Source: an uncultured Lachnospiraceae bacterium (GTDB lineage Bacteria > Bacillota_A > Clostridia > Lachnospirales > Lachnospiraceae). From it: DNA of 58,960 bases. The translations under genes and the position numbers were made by a program. The stretch is from positions 1-58,960 of the forward strand of contig CAJTOU010000019.1 in assembly GCA_910577835.1 (NCBI GenBank). Reading direction: 5' to 3'. The notes beneath the pieces are model-generated. The model did no database searches, had not been told where the DNA came from, and saw only the letters and a program-made list of their open reading frames with translations. Of this stretch, positions 17,508 through 27,032 are shown piece after piece. Each line of letters opens with the position of its first letter. The stretch's first letter is position 1.

Positions 17508-18134
17508 ATGGGTCATAAAAAGGGAATTTATGAAAGATATGTAAAACGACCACAGGATTTTTGTCTTTCACTGGTGGCGGTTGTAGTATTGAGTCCTGTG
17601 ATGGGGATTACAGCGTTACTTGTCAGAAAAAAGCTTGGCAGTCCGGTTTTGTTTACACAGGATAGACCGGGGCTGAATGGAAAAATATTTAAGATGTATA
17701 AATTTAGGAGCATGACAAATGCAAAGGATAAGGATGGAAAGTTAATGTCAGATGAAGTGAGGTTGACGCCTTTTGGCAGAAAGCTTCGAGCAACATCATT
17801 AGACGAGCTTCCGGAATTGTTTAATATTATCAAAGGTGATATGGCGATTGTGGGACCAAGGCCGTTATTAGTTCGTTATTTGCAAAGATATGACAAGCAT
17901 CAGGCAAGACGTCATGAGGTACGGCCGGGTTTTACAGGATATGCGCAAGTACATGGAAGAAATGCAATTAGTTGGGAAGAAAAATTTGATAAAGATGTGT
18001 ATTATGTAGACCATATATCATTTTTGGAAGATTGGAAAATTATTTTTCGGACAATTAAGACAGTATTGAAGAGGGAAGGAATCAGCAGTGAGACAGCAGC
18101 GACGATGGAAGAGTTTATGGGAAATGGAGAGTGA
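17508..18134 (+). CDS. pglC: Phosphoglycosyl transferase, PglC-like (bacterial sugar transferase family)
   Basis: This 208-residue protein transfers a sugar phosphate from a UDP-sugar to undecaprenyl phosphate at the membrane and so starts the glycan. It has a short N-terminal re-entrant helix (about 17-38), then FTQDRPGLNGKIFKMYKFRSM, TSLDELPELFNIIKGDMAIVGPRPL (the Asp-Glu pair is catalytic) and RPGFTGYAQVHGRNAISW. These are all hallmarks of small monotopic PglC enzymes. AAGGAGAA precedes the start. The stop overlaps a possible GTG of the next gene. The neighbours make UDP-diacetylbacillosamine the likely donor. Confidence 0.92.
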   Translation: MGHKKGIYERYVKRPQDFCLSLVAVVVLSPVMGITALLVRKKLGSPVLFTQDRPGLNGKIFKMYKFRSMTNAKDKDGKLMSDEVRLTPFGRKLRATSLDELPELFNIIKGDMAIVGPRPLLVRYLQRYDKHQARRHEVRPGFTGYAQVHGRNAISWEEKFDKDVYYVDHISFLEDWKIIFRTIKTVLKREGISSETAATMEEFMGNGE

Positions 18135-18181
18135 GGTTTGAGAAACAAACTGTGATAAGAAAGGTTGGAATAAATAGAGAA

Positions 18182-18814
18182 ATGAAAGGTTTATTAATTG
18201 CTGGTGCCAGTGGACATGGAAAAGTGATTGCTGATATTGCAACAAAGTCAAAACAATATGAAACAATTTTATTTTTGGATGATGATAAGAATATTCATGA
18301 AGTTATGAGTTTTCCTGTGATTGGTACAATTATACCTGATATGGAACTATTTGTCCAATGGTTTGGACATTCCAATATTGAAATTATCATAGCCATTGGA
18401 AATAGTCAAATACGTATGAAAAAGCAGCAAATGTTTGAGAAAATTGGAATGCGAATAGCGACTTTGATTCATCCTAGTGCAGTAATTGGACAGAATGTTG
18501 TTATTGGAGCTGGCACAACAGTAATGGCAAATGCAGTGATAAATAGTGGTACAAAGATAGGAAAAGGCTGTATTATTAATACAATGTCGTCTGTGGATCA
18601 TGATAATCTGATAGAAGATTATGTGCATATATCAGTGGGAAGCCATTTGGCAGGAACAGTATCAGTAGGAAGTCATACATGGATAGGAATTGGAGCAATA
18701 GTGAGTAACAACATAAAGATTTGTGAACATTGTATGATAGGTGCGGGTGCAGTAGTAGTAAAGAATATTTTACAAAAAGGAGTTTATATTGGAATTCCAG
18801 CAAGACAGATTTAA
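18182..18814 (+). CDS. pglD: Sugar N-acetyltransferase, PglD-like
   Basis: About 210 residues. The start at 18182 (MKGLLIAGASGHGKVIADIA) is chosen because PglD proteins begin this way. A GTG at 18131 overlapping the previous stop would add 17 residues without family support. The N-terminal nucleotide-sugar-binding fold (GASGHGK) is followed by a left-handed beta-helix of hexapeptide repeats (about residues 95-205) with the catalytic-type His in SSVDHDNLIEDYVHI. It should acetylate the 4-amino group from acetyl-CoA. A broken relative lies at 33625-33999. Confidence 0.88.
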   Translation: MKGLLIAGASGHGKVIADIATKSKQYETILFLDDDKNIHEVMSFPVIGTIIPDMELFVQWFGHSNIEIIIAIGNSQIRMKKQQMFEKIGMRIATLIHPSAVIGQNVVIGAGTTVMANAVINSGTKIGKGCIINTMSSVDHDNLIEDYVHISVGSHLAGTVSVGSHTWIGIGAIVSNNIKICEHCMIGAGAVVVKNILQKGVYIGIPARQI

Positions 18815-18888
18815 ATGAAACAAATAACTTATGAAAATTAATTAAGGCTTGATTATAGAGAAGTAGAAAAGGCTTTGGAGCAAATAAT

Positions 18889-19980
18889 ATGAAAATATTA
18901 ATTTTGGCAAATAATGATGTGGGATTATACAAATTTCGAAGAGAATTAATTATAAAATTAATAGAAATGGGACATCAGATTTTTATTTCACTTCCAAACG
19001 GAGAATTGATTTCAAACTTAAAAAAATTGGGTTGCAAGTTTATTAATACTCCTATTGACAGAAGAGGAATGAATCCATTTACAGATATGAAATTGTTTTG
19101 TTGTTATCATAAAATTATAAGGAACATACTTCCAGATATAATAATTACATATACTATAAAACCCAATATATATGGCGGCTTGGCTGCAAGACAAAGAAAG
19201 ATTCCTTATTATGTAAATATCACAGGTCTTGGAACTGCTTTTCAAAAGGAAAATTTAATAAAAAAGACAGTAATTTGTTTATATAAAATTGCATGTAAGA
19301 GAGCAAGGGTTCTTTTTTTTGAGAATAAAGGAGATTGTCAAAGATTTCTTACAGAAAAAATAGCTTTAAAAGAGCACACATATGTATTGAATGGTGCAGG
19401 AGTAAATACACAAGACTATCCGTTTGCTGAATATCCAAAACAGGAAAATTCAACTCGTTTTTTATTTATAGGAAGAATAATGAAGGAAAAAGGAATTGAT
19501 GAACTGTTGGCGGCGTTTTCAAAATTAAAAAAGGAAGAAAGTGTTATATTGGATATGGTAGGACCCATAGAAGATATGCAATATCAAGAAAAGATAGATA
19601 AATTAGTTGCGTTAAAAGAAATACATTATTATGGTTTTCAAGAAGATGTAAAGTCTTATATTAAAAAATGTCATTGTGTAGTATTACCATCTTATCATGA
19701 AGGAATGGCTAATGTACTTTTAGAGGCAGGAAGTATGGGAAGACCATTAATTGCCAGTAAAATTTATGGATGTAAGGAAGCAATTAATGGTAAAAATGGA
19801 ATGACAATAAAGTGCAGAGATGTAGAAGATTTATATAATAAAATGAAAAAGTTTGTTATGTTGACATACGAAGAAAAACAAAAAATGGGTATGGAATCAC
19901 ATAGATATATTTCAGAAAGATTTTCAAAAGAAAAAGTGGTAAAGGAAACAATAGAAAAAATATTTGCAAAAGGCATGTAA
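18889..19980 (+). CDS. pglA: Glycosyltransferase family 4, PglA-like
   Basis: This 363-residue protein has a two-Rossmann GT-B fold. The N-terminal part starts MKILILANNDVGLYKFRRELI and contains TIKPNIYGGLAARQRKIPYYVNITGLGTAF, as PglA and CapM relatives do. The C-terminal part has FIGRIMKEKGIDELL and the EX7E-type donor motif ending PSYHEGMANVLLEAGSMG. It probably adds the second sugar (GalNAc in Campylobacter) to undecaprenyl-PP-bacillosamine. The next gene starts four bases after its stop. The exact sugar is unknown. Confidence 0.82.
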   Translation: MKILILANNDVGLYKFRRELIIKLIEMGHQIFISLPNGELISNLKKLGCKFINTPIDRRGMNPFTDMKLFCCYHKIIRNILPDIIITYTIKPNIYGGLAARQRKIPYYVNITGLGTAFQKENLIKKTVICLYKIACKRARVLFFENKGDCQRFLTEKIALKEHTYVLNGAGVNTQDYPFAEYPKQENSTRFLFIGRIMKEKGIDELLAAFSKLKKEESVILDMVGPIEDMQYQEKIDKLVALKEIHYYGFQEDVKSYIKKCHCVVLPSYHEGMANVLLEAGSMGRPLIASKIYGCKEAINGKNGMTIKCRDVEDLYNKMKKFVMLTYEEKQKMGMESHRYISERFSKEKVVKETIEKIFAKGM

Positions 19981-19983
19981 ATT

Positions 19984-21849
19984 ATGGAGAAATTAAAGAA
20001 AAATGGGTTAAGTAAATTGAATATTTTGCTGATGGTAATTATGGATATACTTTTAATTCAGTGTGCAGCAGTGTTGCCATTATTTATCCGATTTGATTTT
20101 TCATTTATGGATATTGGTACTAATTATTTGGAATATGTGAAAGAATATATGTTTATTAATACAATTATTACTTTGTGTGTATTTGCATATTTTAAATTTT
20201 ATAGTACTTTATGGCAATATGCCGCACTTGGGGAAATGGTAAATATAATTATTGCGGTTATAGTTTCAGCAGTGATTAATTTGACAGGAATTTTTGTATT
20301 TATAGGCAGAATGCCTTTAAGCTATATTGTTTTATATCCAATATGTATGGGCGTACTGATAGGGAGCGAGCGTATTCTTTATCGATATATGCTTTTGAAA
20401 TTAAGAGTAAGCAAAATACGTTCAGGTAATCCTGAAGAAATGGGTATTAATACAATGATTATAGGAGCTGGAGAGGCAGCACGAACCCTTATTCGTGAGT
20501 TTAAAAGCAGTCCTGAAACTTATAATATTATTCAATGTGTAATTGATGATGATGACAAAAAAAAGGGAAAATATATTCAGGGACATCTAGTAGTGGGAGG
20601 AAGAGAAAAAATACAGGAGTATGTGAAACGATATCAGATACAGGAGATTATTGTAGCTATGCCTTCAGCGAATAAAAAGGAAATTAGGAAAATACTTGAA
20701 ATCTGTAAAGAAACAAATTGCAAATTAAAGATTTTACCGGGGATTTATCAGTTAGTGAAAGGTGAGGTGGAAATTTCAAAGCTTAGAGAAGTTCAAATAG
20801 AGGATTTACTAGGAAGAGAGTCAATTAAAATTAATTTAGATGAAGTTGTAGGATATTTGGAAGGAAAAACGATACTTGTTACTGGGGGCGGGGGTTCTAT
20901 AGGAAGTGAATTATGCAGACAGATAGCAGCTTATTATCCTAAAAAACTTATTATAGTGGACATTTATGAAAATAATGCTTATGAAATACAGCAAGAGTTA
21001 AAAAAAGAATATACAAAGATGGAGTTGATTGTGCTGATAGCATCTGTAAGAAATACTCATCGAATGGATTCTATTTTTTGTAAATATAAACCAGATGTAG
21101 TATACCATGCTGCTGCGCATAAGCATGTTCCACTTATGGAGGACAGCCCAAATGAAGCTATTAAAAATAATGTATTTGGCACTTACAAAACAGCTATAGC
21201 GGCAGCAAAATATGGGATAAAAAGATTTGTTTTAATTTCATCAGACAAAGCAGTAAATCCAACAAATATTATGGGTGCTTCAAAAAGAATTTGTGAGATG
21301 ATTATTCAAACATTAGATAAAGAATATGAAACAGAATTTGTAGCAGTACGATTTGGGAATGTCCTAGGAAGTAATGGAAGTGTGATTCCATTATTTGAAA
21401 AACAAATATTGAATGGTGGACCAGTAACAGTAACACATCCAGATATTATAAGATATTTTATGACAATTCCAGAAGCGGTATCACTAGTATTACAGGCAGG
21501 TGCTTATGCAAGAGGTGGGGAGATTTTTATATTGGATATGGGCGAACCAGTTAAAATTCTTGACCTTGCCAAAAATTTGATTCAATTATCAGGATATACT
21601 CCATATGAGGATATTGATATTGTATTTACAGGATTGAGACCAGGAGAAAAGCTTTATGAGGAGCTGCTTATGAAAGAAGAAGGAATGAGGGATACCAGCA
21701 ATAAGCTGATATATATTGGAAAACCAATAGAAATTGAAGAAGAAGTATTTAAGAAACAATTGGAAAAGTTAAAGGAATTGGCATATCAGGATGATAAAGA
21801 TATTAGGAAAATTGTCAAAGAGATTGTAGAAACGTATCAATATGAATAA
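19984..21849 (+). CDS. pglF: Membrane UDP-GlcNAc 4,6-dehydratase, PglF/CapD/WbpM-like
   Basis: This 621-residue protein is full length for the family. Four membrane helices (about residues 15-130) lead to a small nucleotide-binding domain (IIGAGEAARTLIREF) and then the catalytic SDR domain. That domain begins ILVTGGGGSIGSELCRQI near residue 298. The altered active site SSDKAVNPTNIMGASKR has Met in place of Tyr, as in this family. The tail includes RPGEKLYEELL. The enzyme makes UDP-4-keto-6-deoxy-GlcNAc, the substrate of the PglE homologue five kilobases upstream. It is the last gene of the recognisable Pgl set. Confidence 0.93.
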   Translation: MEKLKKNGLSKLNILLMVIMDILLIQCAAVLPLFIRFDFSFMDIGTNYLEYVKEYMFINTIITLCVFAYFKFYSTLWQYAALGEMVNIIIAVIVSAVINLTGIFVFIGRMPLSYIVLYPICMGVLIGSERILYRYMLLKLRVSKIRSGNPEEMGINTMIIGAGEAARTLIREFKSSPETYNIIQCVIDDDDKKKGKYIQGHLVVGGREKIQEYVKRYQIQEIIVAMPSANKKEIRKILEICKETNCKLKILPGIYQLVKGEVEISKLREVQIEDLLGRESIKINLDEVVGYLEGKTILVTGGGGSIGSELCRQIAAYYPKKLIIVDIYENNAYEIQQELKKEYTKMELIVLIASVRNTHRMDSIFCKYKPDVVYHAAAHKHVPLMEDSPNEAIKNNVFGTYKTAIAAAKYGIKRFVLISSDKAVNPTNIMGASKRICEMIIQTLDKEYETEFVAVRFGNVLGSNGSVIPLFEKQILNGGPVTVTHPDIIRYFMTIPEAVSLVLQAGAYARGGEIFILDMGEPVKILDLAKNLIQLSGYTPYEDIDIVFTGLRPGEKLYEELLMKEEGMRDTSNKLIYIGKPIEIEEEVFKKQLEKLKELAYQDDKDIRKIVKEIVETYQYE

Positions 21850-21875
21850 ATATAAGGAGCAGATATATATTTTTG

Positions 21876-22913
21876 ATGAAAAAAAGAATTTTACATATAT
21901 TAAATTCAAGGTCATATTCGGGGGCTGAAAATGTAGTATTTTCTATTATTGAACATTTGAATGAATATGAATTTGCATATGTTTCAAGGAAAGGAGCTAT
22001 TCAAAAAAGATTGGAAGCACATGGAATACAATATTATTTACTAGATAAGCTTACTGTAAATGAAATAAAAAGATGTGTTTTAGATTTTAAACCTGATATT
22101 ATTCATGCGCATGATTTTACTGCAAGTATATTATCATGTTTTTTACATTATAGAATTCCAATTATTTCACATTTGCATAATAATCCTCCTTGGATAAAAA
22201 AGTATGGAATTAAGAGTTTTTTATATTATTTTTTTGCAGATAGATATAAAAGAGTATTAGTTGTGTCTGAAGCAATTTTATCAGAGTATGTGTTTAGGAA
22301 AAAAATAATAAAGAAAGCAGTTATTATACATAATCCTATTGATTTTGATAAAATTAGTAAGATGGCAAAGGAAGGTTCTGTTAAGAAATATGATATTATT
22401 AATTTAGGGAGATTGAGTCAACAAAAAAATCCAAAATTATTTATAGATATTATAGAAGAGTGCGTAAGAAATAAACTTGAAATAAAAGTGGCTATGATAG
22501 GGGATGGGGAGTTATATGATGATGTAAAATCATATATTTATGAGAAGCATATGGAAAAATATATAGATATATTAGGATTTAAAGAAAATCCTTATTTATA
22601 TTTACAACAGTCAAAGATTTTGTGTATTCCATCTTTATGGGAGGGATTTGGAATGTCAGCAATAGAAGCATTAGTATTGGGAAAACCAGTAGTGGCTTCA
22701 AGTGCAGGAGGATTATCAAAAATTGTTAATGATTCATGTGGCAAAATATGTTACTTAAAAAAAGAGTACGTAGAGGAAATTATGAATTTAATGCTTGATA
22801 AAGAATATTATGAGAAAAAATCAAAGAATGCTGTAAATAGGGCTAAAAATCTGCAAATAAAGATAAATTATTATGATAATTTGAGAAAGATTTATGAAAA
22901 AATAAATAGATAA
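21876..22913 (+). CDS. Glycosyltransferase family 4
   Basis: About 345 residues with a GT-B fold: MKKRILHILNSRSYSGAENVVFSI at the N-terminus, IIHAHDFTAS, then IINLGRLSQQKNPKLFIDII and the donor-site motif PSLWEGFGMSAIEALVLGKPVVAS. It is a retaining, nucleotide-sugar-dependent cytoplasmic enzyme that lengthens the lipid-linked repeat unit. The start is ATG 21876, or TTG 21873 in the same frame. AAGGAG lies 16 bases upstream, which is distant. From here to 34 kb the DNA is visibly more AT-rich than the ribosomal end of the window. Confidence 0.88.
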   Translation: MKKRILHILNSRSYSGAENVVFSIIEHLNEYEFAYVSRKGAIQKRLEAHGIQYYLLDKLTVNEIKRCVLDFKPDIIHAHDFTASILSCFLHYRIPIISHLHNNPPWIKKYGIKSFLYYFFADRYKRVLVVSEAILSEYVFRKKIIKKAVIIHNPIDFDKISKMAKEGSVKKYDIINLGRLSQQKNPKLFIDIIEECVRNKLEIKVAMIGDGELYDDVKSYIYEKHMEKYIDILGFKENPYLYLQQSKILCIPSLWEGFGMSAIEALVLGKPVVASSAGGLSKIVNDSCGKICYLKKEYVEEIMNLMLDKEYYEKKSKNAVNRAKNLQIKINYYDNLRKIYEKINR

Positions 22914-22984
22914 TATCATAAAAATAAAAAAAGAAGTAAAACATTTATTTTATAAAGTAAAAATAGTTGGAGATATTTTATATT

Positions 22985-23875
22985 ATGCAAGTGCAAAATG
23001 AAATCGTTACAGTAATTACTCCTACATATAATCGAAAGAAATATTTGAAAAGATTGTATAATTCTTTATGTAATCAAACAGTGAAAAATTTTAAGTGGTT
23101 AATTGTAGATGATGGTTCAACAGATTTGACAAAACAACAGGTGGAGAGTTTTATAGATGAAGGACTGTTGGATATTATATATTTGGAAAAAGAAAATGGA
23201 GGTAAACATACCGCTTTAAATTTAGGAATACAGTATATTCATTCACCATTAACATTTATTGTAGATAGTGACGATATACTTACCAAAAATGCAATAGAGT
23301 TAATACAAAAAGATTATGAAAAAATTCTTTCTCCAAAGTATTGTGGGTTAGTTTATTTAAGGGGATATGATAAAGCAAAAGTAATAGGAACTAAGTTTGT
23401 AAAAGAAGGATATGCAAATTTAAATAGCATTAGATTTAAACAGCATATTAGCGGAGACAAAGCAGAAGTTTGGAAGACAACATATTTAAAAAGATATCCA
23501 TTTCCAGAATTTGAAGGAGAAAAATTTATCGGAGAGCATTTAGTATGGTGTCAGTTATCAGAAAAGTATGATATGTATGTAAAAAATGACATTATTTATA
23601 TTACGGAATATTTACCTAATGGATTAACAAATATGGGGAGAAAATTAAGAATACAATGTCCATTAGGGGGGATGGCATCTTCGCAGATATTAACTAAAAG
23701 AGGATACCCTATAAAAACCAGAATAAAAAACAGTATTTTATATACTAGTTACGGTTTTTTTGCAAAGAAGAAAATAAAAGAGATATTAGAATACGATTTA
23801 TATAATATATTCATTATTTTAATGCTACCATTTGGATATTTGTTATATAGATGGTGGAAATATAAATATATGTGA
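22985..23875 (+). CDS. Glycosyltransferase family 2
   Basis: About 296 residues from the ATG at 22985 (MQVQNEIVTVITPTYNRKKYL); the upstream TTG would add six residues. GT-A fold: VTVITPTYNR, LIVDDGSTD near residue 45, and FIVDSDDIL supplying the metal-binding DxD near residue 100. The C-terminus has one or two hydrophobic segments (YNIFIILMLPFGYLLYRWW) and is probably membrane-attached. It adds one sugar to the exopolysaccharide repeat. The specificity cannot be read from sequence. Confidence 0.88.
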   Translation: MQVQNEIVTVITPTYNRKKYLKRLYNSLCNQTVKNFKWLIVDDGSTDLTKQQVESFIDEGLLDIIYLEKENGGKHTALNLGIQYIHSPLTFIVDSDDILTKNAIELIQKDYEKILSPKYCGLVYLRGYDKAKVIGTKFVKEGYANLNSIRFKQHISGDKAEVWKTTYLKRYPFPEFEGEKFIGEHLVWCQLSEKYDMYVKNDIIYITEYLPNGLTNMGRKLRIQCPLGGMASSQILTKRGYPIKTRIKNSILYTSYGFFAKKKIKEILEYDLYNIFIILMLPFGYLLYRWWKYKYM

Positions 23876-23921
23876 AATTCAATAGTCATTAAAGGTTATA
23901 AGTTGGGAGGGTGTAAAATTT

Positions 23922-24833
23922 ATGAAGAGTAAAGATTTTTTGATTTTATTTTTTAATAATGCAAACGAAGAAAATCTTTTTTTAGATTTGTTAAATAAGT
24001 ATCCCCAAATTGAGAGTGATTGTACTTTTAAATGGGTGAATCGTTTTTTTAGAATTATTAGACGCATACATTTTAAAAGTAATTTACCAGGCACTGGTAT
24101 ATGGTTAAATAAATGGAAAAAAGATATTTACCAAAAAAAATGTATTATTTGTAATGCCACTTACTATTCTCCCAAGATACTTAAATGGATAAGAAAAAAG
24201 AATTCAAAAGTGAAATTGATTAATTATTACTGGGATATAATAGAAATTTCAAAATATCCAATAAAAAAATCAAAAGATTTTTCTAATTGGTCATTTAATA
24301 AAAAAGATTGTATACAATATAAGATGAATTATAACCCTCAGTTTTATTTAAATACTATGTACTTATCTAAAGTAGAAGTGATATATGATATTGTATATGT
24401 AGGAGCTGAACATGTTAATAGAAGAAAAATATTAGAAAAATATATTGAGTTATTTAAAAAGATGAATTTAAAATATTTTTTGTATCTTGTAACTCCCTGT
24501 ATCAAGGCTGATTTTGATATATATCATAAAGAAAAATTAGATGAAAAAAATTTTAATTATATAATGTCTCAAGGTAAAGCAATATTAGAAATAATTGATG
24601 CAGGATTTGAATGGGAAACACAAAGACCATTATTAGCATTATCAAATAATAAAAAGCTGATTACTAATAATATAAGTATAAAAAGAGAAAAATATTATTC
24701 TCCAGATAATATATTTATTTTAGGTTCTGATAATGAAAAAGATTTAATTGGCTTTTTAAATAAACCATTTAAAACTATATCTGCGGATATTATGAATTAT
24801 TATAATGTAGAAGAGTGGATTCAAAGGTTTTAG
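23922..24833 (+). CDS. Glycosyltransferase-like protein of the CgeB/DUF3880-type group
   Basis: This 303-residue protein has no obvious DxD. It resembles the C-terminal half of the 27573-28997 fusion protein. Both have a Rossmann-like core with YDIVYVGAEHVNRRKILEKY or YDICFIGADKGRTKKLKQL, a central AILEIIDAGFEWETQRPLLAL or CILDFPQNGQEGFTMRVLES, and then KKLITxN and NIFIxGxD. This pattern is typical of proteins annotated as lipopolysaccharide biosynthesis or CgeB-like transferases. It is probably a soluble or peripheral enzyme of this polysaccharide locus. The role is inferred from context. Confidence 0.65.
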   Translation: MKSKDFLILFFNNANEENLFLDLLNKYPQIESDCTFKWVNRFFRIIRRIHFKSNLPGTGIWLNKWKKDIYQKKCIICNATYYSPKILKWIRKKNSKVKLINYYWDIIEISKYPIKKSKDFSNWSFNKKDCIQYKMNYNPQFYLNTMYLSKVEVIYDIVYVGAEHVNRRKILEKYIELFKKMNLKYFLYLVTPCIKADFDIYHKEKLDEKNFNYIMSQGKAILEIIDAGFEWETQRPLLALSNNKKLITNNISIKREKYYSPDNIFILGSDNEKDLIGFLNKPFKTISADIMNYYNVEEWIQRF

Positions 24834-24937
24834 CATAGTTTTGGTATCTTAAAAATGAATTATGAGAAATTGTTGTAGAAAAAATCTTTATATGACTATA
24901 TGAATTAAATTAATTTATAAAGTAATTAGGAGAAAAA

Positions 24938-26011
24938 ATGATAAGTGTAATTATACCAGTTTATAATTCTGAAGAATATATAGAAGAATGTATTCAATCA
25001 GTGTTAGCCCAGAATTATGATGATTTTGAGTTGATTATTGTAGATGATGGTTCTACAGATGATAGTTATTTTATATGTAAAAAATATGCTGAACAAGATG
25101 ATAGAGTTAAATTGATTAAAAAGAAAAATGCAGGTGTATCTTCCGCAAGATATGAAGGACTAAAGATAGCACAGGGAGAGTATATTACATTTTTGGATAA
25201 TGATGATGTATGGCTTCCTGATTTTTTAAAGTTTACAATAGAGATTATGAATGATGAAACAGATATTGTAGTTGTTTCAAGCGATAGCGTTTTGTCAGAA
25301 AATATTCCTTCTTATATTGAATCGTTATTATATATAAATCAAAAAATTCAAATTATAGAGGAATACATTGGTTCACAAGCAGCAGAGGAAATAATAGATT
25401 TTTCAAGATATAAAATTTCGAAACCATTATGGGGAAAATTATATCGGAAAGAATTTTTGTTGAATTTGCATTTAGAGTTATATGCAAATAAAATACCAGT
25501 TCTTTTTTTTGAAGATGTATTTGCATTAAATATTATATTAATAAATGCAAGAAAAGTTAAATTTTCTAATGAGATACTATATATTCAGAGAATACTTTCT
25601 GCCAGTCAGTCACATAGTGGAAAATTAAGTGAATTTTATTTTAATCAAATTGATTCATATGCTTTGTTATACACTTATATGGAAGAGAAATCTGTATCTA
25701 AGATTCTAAATAAATGTTTAAATGATTATGATAAATGTTTACAAAGAATTTGGTATAAATTAAAACATGAAAATATAAATCGTGATGATATACTATCGAT
25801 TTGTAGTCGTATTGATTCTAGATATAATGAGTATTATAAAAAATTTTTACATATAGATACAGGTATTATAAGGAAAGTAAACATGTTTTTGTTTAAAAAT
25901 TGCAGATGTATTTGGGAGTATACATTAGGATTCTTTTATTTTAAAATAATATCTATATGTAAAAGAAAATTGGTATTTTATTCCTTACATAAACAGGTAT
26001 TTATTAATTAA
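24938..26011 (+). CDS. Glycosyltransferase family 2
   Basis: This 357-residue protein starts with MISVIIPVYNSEEYIEECIQSVLAQ, which has TTAGGAG six bases upstream. The GT-A landmarks are ELIIVDDGSTDDS (near residue 38), GVSSARYEGL and ITFLDNDDVW, the metal-binding acidic motif near 88. A WGKLYRKEFL-type motif follows in the C-terminal half, with a hydrophobic tail. It is a typical inverting enzyme of capsule and exopolysaccharide loci. The donor sugar is unknown. Confidence 0.9.
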   Translation: MISVIIPVYNSEEYIEECIQSVLAQNYDDFELIIVDDGSTDDSYFICKKYAEQDDRVKLIKKKNAGVSSARYEGLKIAQGEYITFLDNDDVWLPDFLKFTIEIMNDETDIVVVSSDSVLSENIPSYIESLLYINQKIQIIEEYIGSQAAEEIIDFSRYKISKPLWGKLYRKEFLLNLHLELYANKIPVLFFEDVFALNIILINARKVKFSNEILYIQRILSASQSHSGKLSEFYFNQIDSYALLYTYMEEKSVSKILNKCLNDYDKCLQRIWYKLKHENINRDDILSICSRIDSRYNEYYKKFLHIDTGIIRKVNMFLFKNCRCIWEYTLGFFYFKIISICKRKLVFYSLHKQVFIN

Positions 26012-26055
26012 AATAAAAAGTTATATATTATATGTAATAGAAAGAGTGAAGTGAT

Positions 26056-27000
26056 ATGTATAACAGAGATGTTGAATCAGAAAAAATATTATCTGAATGT
26101 ATGGAAGCCTTAAAAAATTTAAATGAAATGTTTAAGCAATATGAAGGTAAGACATCAAAAAGTATAGGAATAAATAGAATTTTTAGTTATCTCAAGAATT
26201 TTAAGGTATGTAGTTTAAAAGAGATGTTTTTTAAAAATTATAGAATGATAAAAATTAATCATAAAAAATTACCAAGCCCAATTTATAAAAAAGAAATATC
26301 CGAGAAAATTAATTATTTTTCTCAAGAGAAAATTGTTGTATATACGGTAATATTTGGAAAATACGATTCTGTTCAAGAACCTTTATTTGTACCAGATAAT
26401 TGTGAATTTATTATTTTGACTGATATGGAACTGCAAAAAAATTCTAAGTGGAAAAAATATGATATGCAGAAGGTAGCAAGTATAATACAAGGAATGACTT
26501 CAATAGAAAAAAATAGAATTTTTAAAATGAAGCCGGAAATATTGTTCCCAGAATATAAATATTCAATTTATATAGATGGAAATATACAGGTTATTTCAGA
26601 TTTAACGGAAATGATTCATAAGATTCCTGAATGTGGTGTTGCAATGCATTGGCATGCTCATAGAATATGTGTATACGATGAAATTGAAACAGTTAGATTA
26701 TTAAAGTTAGATAAAAAAATAAACTTAGATAAACATATGGAACATATTATGGAAGGTGGAATGCCAAATAACTATGGATTATTAGAATGTAATGTGATTG
26801 CTAGAGAACATAATAAAGAAAGCTGCAAAAAATTGATGGAAGATTGGTGGAAGGAATTTCAGATATACAGTAAACGTGACCAAATTTCTTTTCCATATGT
26901 ATTGTACAAAAATGGGATAAAAGTAAAAGAAGTAGCAACACTTGGCCATAATGTTAAGCAAAATTATGCTCTAAGGATAAATTCACATAAAAAACAATAA
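26056..27000 (+). CDS. DUF616 family glycosyltransferase-like protein
   Basis: This 314-residue protein has a helical N-terminal region of about 85 residues, then a DUF616-type domain: VVYTVIFGKYDSVQEPL, FIILTDMEL, KYSIYIDGNIQV (the acidic motif suits a GT-A enzyme) and KRDQISFPYVLYKNG. DUF616 proteins are usually found with glycosyltransferases and are thought to transfer sugars. The position inside this sugar locus supports that reading. The start at 26056 has GTGAAGTG upstream, a weak ribosome binding site. Confidence 0.72.
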   Translation: MYNRDVESEKILSECMEALKNLNEMFKQYEGKTSKSIGINRIFSYLKNFKVCSLKEMFFKNYRMIKINHKKLPSPIYKKEISEKINYFSQEKIVVYTVIFGKYDSVQEPLFVPDNCEFIILTDMELQKNSKWKKYDMQKVASIIQGMTSIEKNRIFKMKPEILFPEYKYSIYIDGNIQVISDLTEMIHKIPECGVAMHWHAHRICVYDEIETVRLLKLDKKINLDKHMEHIMEGGMPNNYGLLECNVIAREHNKESCKKLMEDWWKEFQIYSKRDQISFPYVLYKNGIKVKEVATLGHNVKQNYALRINSHKKQ

Positions 27001-27032
27001 AATTATGAGGAAATCAAAAGGAAGGTAAATTG

